64,000 nucleotides of DNA from Mycobacterium asiaticum (lineage in GTDB: Bacteria > Actinomycetota > Actinomycetes > Mycobacteriales > Mycobacteriaceae), in contig NZ_LZMH01000052.1 of NCBI RefSeq assembly GCF_001673635.1, positions 1-64,000 of the forward strand, read 5' to 3'. Both the position numbers and the translations under genes were made by a program. The notes under the pieces are model-generated. The model was not told where the DNA came from. It searched no databases and saw only the letters and a list, made by a program, of their open reading frames with translations. Positions 31,655 through 42,500 of this stretch are shown piece by piece (the stretch's first letter is position 1; every line of letters starts with the position of its first letter).

Positions 31655-31993
31655 ATGGCGAAGAAAGTCACCGTCACCTTGGTCGATGATTTCGACGGTG
31701 CCGGCGCCGCCGACGAAACGGTCGAATTCGGGCTTGACGGGGTGACCTATGAGATCGACCTTTCCAGTAAGAATGCGGCAAAACTGCGGAACGACCTGAA
31801 GCAATGGGTCGCGGCCGGTCGTCGGGTCGGCGGTAGGCGGCGCGGGCGGTCCGGCTCGGGTCGGGGCCGTGGCGCCATCGACCGCGAGCAGAGCGCCGCG
31901 ATCCGGGAATGGGCGCGCCGCAACGGGCACAACGTGTCGACACGTGGGCGCATCCCGGCCGACGTCATCGACGCTTTCCACGCGGCGACGTAA
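31655..31993 (+). CDS. lsr2: Nucleoid-associated protein Lsr2
   Basis: The 112-residue H-NS-like protein has an N-terminal dimerization domain ([15 protein letters not shown] to LRNDLKQWV), a basic linker [14 protein letters not shown], and a C-terminal AT-hook-like DNA-binding helix pair with RGR in [15 protein letters not shown]. It bridges AT-rich DNA and silences horizontally acquired and PE/PPE/ESX genes. Its own gene has a separate upstream gap of 115 bases and a strong terminator after it. Confidence 0.98.
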   Translation: MAKKVTVTLVDDFDGAGAADETVEFGLDGVTYEIDLSSKNAAKLRNDLKQWVAAGRRVGGRRRGRSGSGRGRGAIDREQSAAIREWARRNGHNVSTRGRIPADVIDAFHAAT

Positions 31994-32011
31994 CCGGCGT
32001 AGATCGCGCTT

Positions 32012-32050
32012 ACCGGCGCCCGGGCTCGGACGGCTCGGGCGCCGGTCTTT
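32012..32050 (+). terminator. Rho-independent terminator after lsr2
   Basis: The 11-bp perfect stem ACCGGCGCCCG (32012-32022) pairs with CGGGCGCCGGT (32036-32046), loop of 13 bases, followed immediately by CTTTTC. It lies 19 bases after the lsr2 stop and separates lsr2 from clpC1. Confidence 0.85.
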
Positions 32051-32273
32051 TCCCATTTCTCTCGGATTTCGCTTGAGGCGAAGCGATCGAGGGCGGGTGC
32101 GGGAAACGCATTGGGGTATTTCCTCGTTATTCTGTTGCGCTTCGGCACCGCGGCGCACTGCGAGGTTAGGAACCCTGGCAGGCCGACCATTACAGTGGTT
32201 AGAGGTGCACGCTGTCGGCCTTGTACCGACAATGAGGGAGTACCGAATGGTGAGGGAGAGCAGGTAACCGCGG

Positions 32274-34808
<2,535 letters not shown>

Positions 34809-34840
34809 TCAGGCCGAGAACCCACCGGCTCAGCCGACGA

Positions 34841-34901
34841 GCTACGGAATCTGGTGAAATTCCAGAACGGTCGCGCCACTGTCTACAGTCAGACCCGTAG
34901 C
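34841..34901 (+). promoter_or_regulatory. Cobalamin riboswitch (core) upstream of cbtB-cbtA
   Basis: The leader contains the conserved cobalamin element features in order: GGAATCTGGTGAAATTCCAG (resembling the ..GGTgaAAaTCC.. core), then ACGGTCGCGCCACTGT containing the B12-box-like CGCCACTG, then AGTCAGACCC. The closing stem GCTACGG (34841-34847) pairs with CCGTAGC (34895-34901). The element ends 48 bases before the cbtB start and a Shine-Dalgarno AGAAGGAG. Expected action: AdoCbl binding turns the cobalt-transport operon off, probably by blocking translation. Confidence 0.88.
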
Positions 34902-34949
34902 CGTCACCAACTACCAGCGGGACGCGAAAATCCCAGAAGGAGTTTGATC

Positions 34950-35159
34950 GTGACGAATTCATCGACCGCCCGGGCCGGCACGGTTGACCTGTCGGCGGCC
35001 AGCGCGGCCCTGTGGCTGGCAGCCGCCACCGTGTTGGCTCTCTTGGCGATCTATTTCGTCGGCATCGAGCAAGGGGCGGTGTCACTGTTCGGCAGTGACG
35101 CGCACGTGCACGAATTCTTCCACGACGCAAGGCATCTGCTCGGGTTCCCCTGCCACTAG
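34950..35159 (+). CDS. cbtB: CbtB, cobalt transporter small subunit
   Basis: The 69-residue protein has one membrane helix (~18-40, ALWLAAATVLALLAIYFVGI) and the diagnostic C-terminal metal-binding signature HEFFHDARHLLGFPCH, rich in His and ending Cys-His. With CbtA it is predicted to form a cobalt importer for cobalamin synthesis. GTG start after AGAAGGAG; cbtA follows after 18 bases. Controlled by the upstream riboswitch. Confidence 0.92.
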   Translation: MTNSSTARAGTVDLSAASAALWLAAATVLALLAIYFVGIEQGAVSLFGSDAHVHEFFHDARHLLGFPCH

Positions 35160-35177
35160 CCGGGCGGGCCTGAGGCA

Positions 35178-35921
35178 ATGGAGAAGCGCCTGATCTTGCG
35201 CGGCCTGGTGGCCGGTGCGGTCGGTGCCGTGGCGGCATTCGTCTTCGCCCGCCTGGTCGCCGAGCCCGTGATCGGTCGGGCCGTCGATTTCGAGGAACGC
35301 CGCGCCGACGCCGCCCCCGGGGTGCACGAACACGGCGCGGAGTTGTTCAGTCGCGGCGTGCAGGGCAACGCCGGGCTGGGTTTCGGGGTCCTGATTTTCG
35401 GTGTCGCGATCGGTGTGCTCTTCGCGGTGTTGTTCTGCGTCGCCTACGGCCGCGTCGGAGCGGTTGCGCCGCAAGCATTTTCAATGCAGCTAGCGGCAGT
35501 CGCGTTCACCGTGCTCTATCTGGTGCCGTTTCTGAAATACCCGGCGAACCCGCCGGCGGTCGGCCAGTCCGGCACGATCGGATCCCGTACCGGGTGGTAT
35601 CTGGTGCTGGTGGCGGCCTCGGGGGTGCTGGCGATCGCGGCCGCCTGGCTTGCTCGACGGCTGTCGGCGCGATTGGGCGCATGGCGCGCCGGGCTGCTCG
35701 GGGTCGGTGCGTACCTCGTGGCGGTTGCGGTGGTGGCGCTGGCGTTGCCGACGGTGCATGAGACCCCACCGAACTTCCCCGCCGATGTGCTTTACGACTT
35801 CCGCCTGGTCTCGCTCGGCACCCAGTTGGTGCTGTGGGCGGGCATCGGGCTGACCTTCGCGACGCTGGCGGCGCGGCTGCTGGGTGAGGACGCTGAGCGG
35901 GCGACGAGTTCGGCGGCGTGA
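35178..35921 (+). CDS. cbtA: CbtA family cobalt transporter subunit
   Basis: The 247-residue protein has six predicted membrane helices. The N-terminus RGLVAGAVGAVAAFVFARLVAEPVIGRAVDFEE and the following HEHGAELFSRGVQGNAGLGFG (His and Glu likely contact the metal) match CbtA. The YLVPFLKYPANPP segment is also typical. It overlaps the next gene by four bases (GTGA). Confidence 0.92.
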   Translation: MEKRLILRGLVAGAVGAVAAFVFARLVAEPVIGRAVDFEERRADAAPGVHEHGAELFSRGVQGNAGLGFGVLIFGVAIGVLFAVLFCVAYGRVGAVAPQAFSMQLAAVAFTVLYLVPFLKYPANPPAVGQSGTIGSRTGWYLVLVAASGVLAIAAAWLARRLSARLGAWRAGLLGVGAYLVAVAVVALALPTVHETPPNFPADVLYDFRLVSLGTQLVLWAGIGLTFATLAARLLGEDAERATSSAA

Positions 35922-36484
35922 CCGGAGTTCTTCGGCTCACGTTGGTGTCGCACGCGATGACCGATGCGATGGCGGCCGGGCGTTTCCCGGTCGACGAACC
36001 ACTCAGTGAGCTCGGACGAAAGCAGGTCGACGCGGTACGGGTGACCAGAGCACTCGGGTTGCGAGGTGAGGTCCAGCCGGTGAGCGCACCCGAACACCGC
36101 ACCCAGCAGACCGCCCAGCTGTTGGGTCTGAGACCGGTTGTCGAGCCGCAATTGGCCGACCTGGACTGCGGCGGCTGGCGCGGACAGTCGCTGGCCGATC
36201 TCGGCGATGGCCAGCTGGGGCCATGGCTCACCGATCCAGCGGCCAAACCTCACGGCGGAGAGTCGGTGCTGGATCTCCGCGAACGGGTGGCGGGGTGGTT
36301 GGCGTCGCTGCAGGCGGCGACTGATCCGAGGCAGACCGTGGCCGTCACCCATCCGTCCGTCATCCGGGCGGCGATCCTGCTCGCCCTGGACGCCCCACCG
36401 GCATCGTTCTGGCGGATCGACGTGGCGCCGGTGAGCCGCACCGTGCTGCATTTCCGCGGGGCGGCCTGGACACTGCGGCTGTAA
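35918..36484 (+). CDS. Histidine phosphatase family protein with altered RHG motif (CobC-like?)
   Basis: 188 residues of the phosphoglycerate-mutase/histidine-phosphatase fold: LSELGRKQVDAVR, SAPEHRTQQTAQLLG, LDCGGWRGQSLADL, GGESVLDLRERV and TVAVTHPSVIRAAIL (second catalytic His). The first motif, normally RHG(E/Q)T, is SHAMT here, so the Arg and Gly are replaced although the phospho-acceptor His remains. Being in the riboswitch-controlled cobalt operon, alpha-ribazole phosphatase (CobC) is the obvious candidate, but the altered motif makes catalysis uncertain. The GTG start overlaps cbtA. Confidence 0.8.
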   Translation: MTGVLRLTLVSHAMTDAMAAGRFPVDEPLSELGRKQVDAVRVTRALGLRGEVQPVSAPEHRTQQTAQLLGLRPVVEPQLADLDCGGWRGQSLADLGDGQLGPWLTDPAAKPHGGESVLDLRERVAGWLASLQAATDPRQTVAVTHPSVIRAAILLALDAPPASFWRIDVAPVSRTVLHFRGAAWTLRL

Positions 36485-36528
36485 GCCTTTACCCGATCTT
36501 GACCAGCTATTGAATCGTCTTACCGAAG

Positions 36529-39500
36529 ATGACCGATGTGAGTACGCTTCCATCGGTGGAACTGGGGGTTTTGGGACCTCTGCGGGTCTGGCAGCACGGA
36601 GCGCCCGTCACGATCCCGGGCGCCAAGCCGCGCGCCATCCTCACGTTGCTCGGGTTGCACGACGGGTCGGTGGTATCGGCCGACACGCTGATTGAGCTGC
36701 TGTGGGGTGATGACCCACCGCGCACCGCCGCCAAGGCTCTGCAGACCCACATCTCGTCGCTTCGTCGGACACTCGGCGATGGAGTGGTGGTGACCGCGGG
36801 CACGGGCTGGACGTTGCAGGGCGCCGAAGTCGACGCGGCGCGCTTTCGGGCGGCCGCCAAGATGGGACGCGAGGCCGCAACGGCCGGCGACACCAGCCAG
36901 GCGGTGGCCCGCTTCGAGGAAGCGTTGCGGCTGTGGCGTGGAATTCCGGAACTGCCCGAAGGGCGGCGCGGGCTGTCCGAGAAGACCCGCTGGATCGAGG
37001 GCCACGCCGCACTCGTCGAGGACCGCGCGGATGCGGTGCTGGCAACGGGCCGCGCCGCTGAAGTCATCGGCGATCTGGAAGCCGCGGTGGCCGATGCGCC
37101 GCTACGCGAAAGGCGTTGGGGCCAACTGATGCTGGCCCTCTACCGGTCCGGCAGGCAGGGTGAGGCGCTCGGCGCTTTCCAGCGGGCGCGGTCGCTGCTG
37201 GCGGACGAGCTTGGGATGGATCCGGGACCGGAGCTGCGCCGGCTGGAGGCAGCGATCGTCGCCCAGGACCCCTCGTTGGATCATGTTGCCGAACAACAAC
37301 TCTCATCGGTCACCCGTGCGGTCACGTTCCTGCTGACCGACATCGAGGGATCAACCGCCGCCTGGGAGGCCGACGCGGAGGCGATGGCGGTGGCGCTCGC
37401 GCGGCACGACGAGCTGGTCTCACAGGTTGTCACCTCGCGCGGGGGGCGGTTGGTCAAGACCCGCGGCGAAGGTGATGCGACGTTCTCGGTGTTCGACCGG
37501 CCCTCGGCGGCCGCGGCCGCGGCCGTCGATCTACAGGAAGCGATCGGCCACGAGCCCTGGGCGTTGCCCGCACCCATGCGGGTCCGCGTCGCCCTGCATA
37601 CCGGTGAGGTCGAGCTGCGCGACGGTGACTATTTCGGTCGTGCGGTGAACCGTGCCGCCCGGCTGAGGTCGCTGGCCGAGGGTGGTCAGATCTTGTGCTC
37701 GGGTGCGACCGCCGAGCTGGTCATCGACACACTGCCGGACGATGTCGAGCTAGCCGATCTGGGCATGCGTCAGTTGCGCAACCTCGCGCGTCCCGAGCAC
37801 GTCTTCGAGCTGCGGCTGGGCGCCGCCGCCGACCTCATCACGGGGCCGCCGACCAGCGATGCGCCATTGCAGCGACCCGACCTTCCCGCGGTCCTGCTGG
37901 GTCCTGGCCCGTTCGTCGGGCGCGGCGCTGAACTCGAAAAGCTGCTGTTGACATGGCAGACGGCGTCGATCGGCGGAGCGTGCGCGGTCCTGATTGCCGG
38001 CGAGCCGGGCGTGGGCAAGACACGCTTGGCGGGCGAATGGTCGCAGCGGGCTTACGGCCAGGGAGCGGTGGTGCTGTACGGGCGTTGCGACGAAGACCTC
38101 GGCGCTCCCTACCAGCCGTTCGCGGAGGCCCTACGTTCGCTCGTACCGTCGCTTGGTGCCAAGCGCCTGCGGGAGTTGCGCGGCGTCGAGGCGCTACTTG
38201 CGCTGGTGCCCGGTCTGGGCGACCTCGTACCCGATCTCGCCAATCCGCCCCGTTTTGATCCCGACACCGAACGCTACGCACTCTTCGACGCCGTCGTCGC
38301 GGTGCTGGAAATTGCGTCCCGGAGCGCGCCGGTGGTCCTGGTTCTCGACGACCTGCACTGGGCGGCCAAGTCGACGCTGCTGTTGCTGCGGCATGTGCTG
38401 CGCTTCGGCGAGCGCGCCCGCCTTCAGGTCATCGGCACCTACCGCAGCACCGATCTGGACCGTGCCCACCCGTTGGCGGCGATGCTCGCCGACCTACACC
38501 GAGACGGCAGTGCCCACCGACTCGGCCTCAGCGGGCTCGATGAGCACGACGTCACCGCATACGTGGCCGAAGCCGGATACGACGACGAGGAACTGGCCCA
38601 CGCGCTGGCGTCGGTGACGGGTGGCAACCCCTTCTTTCTGATCGAGGCCCTGCGCCACGTCGACGAAAGCGGCGGCGTGTGGGACCAGACGACCCTGCCC
38701 CAAGGGGTCCGCGAGGCGGTCAGCCGCAGACTTTCGCGGCTGCCCGTCGCAACCAACAAAGCTCTTGCCGCGGCCGCCGTCGTCGGCAGCCGGTTCGCCG
38801 TTGACCTGGTCGAGCAGGTGGTCGGCAGCGACCTGGTCGATGCGTTCGACGAAGCGTGCCAGGCCGGCATTCTGATCGAGGAACCCGGTGGTCACTACCG
38901 GTTCAATCACGCCCTGGTCCGCCAGTCGCTGCTGGCCGAACTGGCCTCGGTGCGGCGGATGCGGCTGCACCAGCGCATCGCCACAACTTTGGAAACCCTG
39001 CCCCACGCCGGCGACGAACTGCTGGCCGAGCTGGCTCATCACTACTTCGAATGTGCGTGGGCCGGCAATGCGGTCAAAGCCGTCGAGTATTGCCGGCGCG
39101 CCGGGGACCAGGCGATGGCCCGCCTCGCCTACGAGGGCGCCGCCGACCTCTACGATCACGCCCTGCACGCGCTCGAGGAGCTGGACGACGAACTGTCGGA
39201 TCGTGATGAGCAGGCCGCCGAGCTGCTGGTGGCCCGCTGTGAAGCGCTCCTGGCCGCGGGTGACATGGTTTCGGCAGCGGACGCGATCGTGCAATTGCAA
39301 GGCGTGACGGAGGATTCGGCCCGGCTGGCGGCGTGGGCGACGTGCTTCGATGGACAGCTGTCGATGCTGATCCACCCCGAACGATTGGACGATACCGAAG
39401 CCGCGTTGGCGTCGGCCGCGCGGCAACTGGCCGAATTGGGCGATGCCGCAGGGGAAGCCAAGGCACACACGGTGCGGGCCGGCTGCCTGGCTCGCCTCGG

Positions 39501-42500
39501 CCGTTTCGCCGATTCCGAAATCGCGTTGGACGACGCCCTGACCGCGGCGCGACGTGCCCACGACCATCGCTGGGTCAACGCGGTGCTGGCCGGTGCGCCC
39601 CTGGCCGCCCTGTGGGGGCCGAATCCCGTTCCCCGCGCGGGTGGCCGGTGCCTCGATGTCGTGCGACTGCTGCGGATCACCAGCGACTCGCCGGCCGTCG
39701 AGGCCACCTCGACACGGTGCCAGGCGGTGCTGGAGGCGTTCCGCGGCCGTGCTGCCGCGGCCCGCCGAATGATGGATTCGGCTCGGCGCAGCGTCACCGA
39801 ACTCGGTTTGCGCCACGCGTTGCTGGAAGTCGAGCATTTCGCCGGGATCGTCGAGCTGATCGCCGACGACCCCGCGGCCGCTGAGCCGCATCTGCGTCAT
39901 GCTTACAACGGATTCCGTCGCATGGGCCTTGATGCCGACACCGCCGAGGCGGCGGCGATGCTGGGCCGCGCCTGCCTTGCCCTGAATCGTGATGTCGATG
40001 CTCTCGAACTATGCGCAGAGAGCGAGCGCCTGGCCGGCCATGCCTTGAAGGCCTCGATCGCATGGCGTGCGCTGCGCGCCCAATTGCTCTCGCGCGCTGG
40101 TGATTATGTACAAGCGCGGCGTGTCGCCCAGGATGCGGTTGCCCTCGCCGGGCGCACCGATGCTCTTATCGATCACGGTGATGCTTGCCTGACGCTGGCG
40201 ACGGTGTGCGCCGCCGCCGGTGACGCGGCCGGTGCGCGGGCCGCCGCCGAGCGGGCGGCTGGCCTGTATGACCGCAAAGGCGCTGTGGCTCTCGCCGACA
40301 GCGCGCGGGTGGTGCTGGGACTTGAGGTTCCGGCTCTCGTGGTGGCTCCACCAAAAGCGCCGGCCGTCGATTCGGACACCGAGTGTGTACGGGCCATCAG
40401 CCGGCTCATTGTCGCGCTGAACAACGAGGCGTGGGGCGACGTCGAGCAAGTGATGGCAAGTGACATCGAAATTGAGAGTCGGCGTCGGATAGTCGGTTTC
40501 TCGCGTGCGGACCGATCGGCTCGCACCTGGGCGGAAGAGCTGAGGCGTCTTCCTGGTGAGATGGGCAGCACTCATTACCGCTACGAGGTTCTCGCCGTAC
40601 GAGGTGAGCGATGTGCCCTCGTCCGCGTCGAAGTTGGAACTGCCGACGTCGACCCTGGTGCACCGCGAGACGAGATGCTGCACGTGGTGAGCCTCGACGG
40701 TGAAGGACGGCTGGCCCGGTCCGTCTGGTACGACGTGGACGACGTGGACTCTGCCCGCACTGAGCTTGACGCGGCGAACGCGCGGCTTCGACAAAGGCAG
40801 GCGTTGGCGCTGGAAAACTCCGCCAGCCGGGCAGGTGAGCGGCTGCGTGGTCTATTCGCGGCTCGCGGCTGGGCAGGCATGGCGGCGGTGGTGGCGGAGG
40901 ACGTTTGGTCCGAGGACCGTCGGCGGGTGGTGAATGCCGGCCGCCGCCAGGGCAGGAAGGCCGCAATCGAGGAGTTGGCAGCGCTGGTCGATATTGGGGT
41001 CGAAAGCGTGACCGCAGAGGTCATCGCGACCCGGGGTGCCCGCCTCGCCCTGTGCCGCACGCAAACCTGGGGGCGGGACAGGCAACCCGAGGCTTTCCAC
41101 ACCGATGTGTTCGACGTCATCGAAGTCGATGCCGACGGGCGGGTCTTGGCGCGAGTCGTGTTTGACATCGATGATTTTGCCGCAGCGGTTGCCGAGTTGG
41201 ATGCGCGTTACCTCGCGGGTGAGGCCAGTCCTCATGCGCACGCCTGGTCAGTCATAGCGCAAGGTTATGCATCACTGAACCGTCGCGAAATGCCCGAAGC
41301 ACCAGAGGATTTGGTAAGTATCGATCATCGCCGCACGGCCCGGTACGCACCTGGGGAGTTAATAGCGTACGTGCGTGCCGGTTGGGAGCTCGACCAACGC
41401 ATCACCACCTACCCCGAGATTGTGCATCGGCTGACTGATGTGGGGGCCGTCGTCACTCATGCTGCGCTCGGCAGCTCACGCGAAGGCTTCGACGCCGAAT
41501 GGCGCGGTGTCGATCTGTTGACCGTCGAAGGCGATCAGGTCAACCGCTCCGAGGTTTTCGATGAGGCGGATTTGGAAACCGCGCTGACCCGTTTCGCCGA
41601 ACTGCAGCCCCAAGTGCGGCGATTGGAGAACACGGCGAGCCGGATGGGAGAACGCTTACTGGCGCACCTCGCGGCGGGTGAGTGGGACAACCTCGCCGAC
41701 CTGTTCGCCGCCGACTACTGTAACGACGATCGTCGGCCGGTGGTCAGCGAGGTCCGAATCGGTCGAGACGAGCAGATTGCGAATTTGCATGCGGTAGCCG
41801 ATCTCTGGCCTGCAAATGTGGCCGCGCGCGCTCTGGCGGTGCGTGGCGAGCGGTTGGTCCTCGAACACCTCTGCTTCTCCAGCCGCGACGACGGATCATC
41901 AGCGTTTTCGACAGAAGTACTCGGAATCCTGGAACTCGACACCAACGAACAGATCGCCGCGTGTGTTTACTTCGAAGCGAATGATTTCGAAGCGGCGATC
42001 GCCGAACTCGACGCGCGTTACCTCGCCGGCGAAGCGTCTGCGTACGCCGACACCTGGGTGCCGATCATGCGGGCTTTCGCAGGGCTCAACCGGCGCGAGC
42101 TGCCCGCCACGACTGCAGATTGGGTTAACATCGACCACCGCCGGGGAGCATCTTTTGCCCCAGGCGAGATGGTTGATTTGCTCAGTGCGGCATGGAATCA
42201 CGCGTCGAACGTGCATAATTATGTCGAGACCGTGCATCGGCTGAATGACTTGGGCGCGGTCATCGCCCACGCGGCGCAGGAGACATCGCACGACGGTTTT
42301 CGCGCCGAGTGGCGAGTTATCAGCGTTGTCACGCTTGAAGGTGGCGAATTCAATCGCGGGGAGGTCTTCGACGAGGCGGACCTGGACGCCGCACTGGCCC
42401 GATTCGAGGAACTGCAACGTCCGCCGCGGCGGCTGCAGAACGCTGCTAGCCAGGCCTGTGCGCGGTTCGGGGCTGCATTCACCGCGCGCGGTTGGGACTC

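Noticed and set aside
31604..32158. 184-codon minus-strand frame opposite lsr2
   Set aside because: Shadow frame: lsr2 is intact on the other strand and the shadow crosses its terminator.
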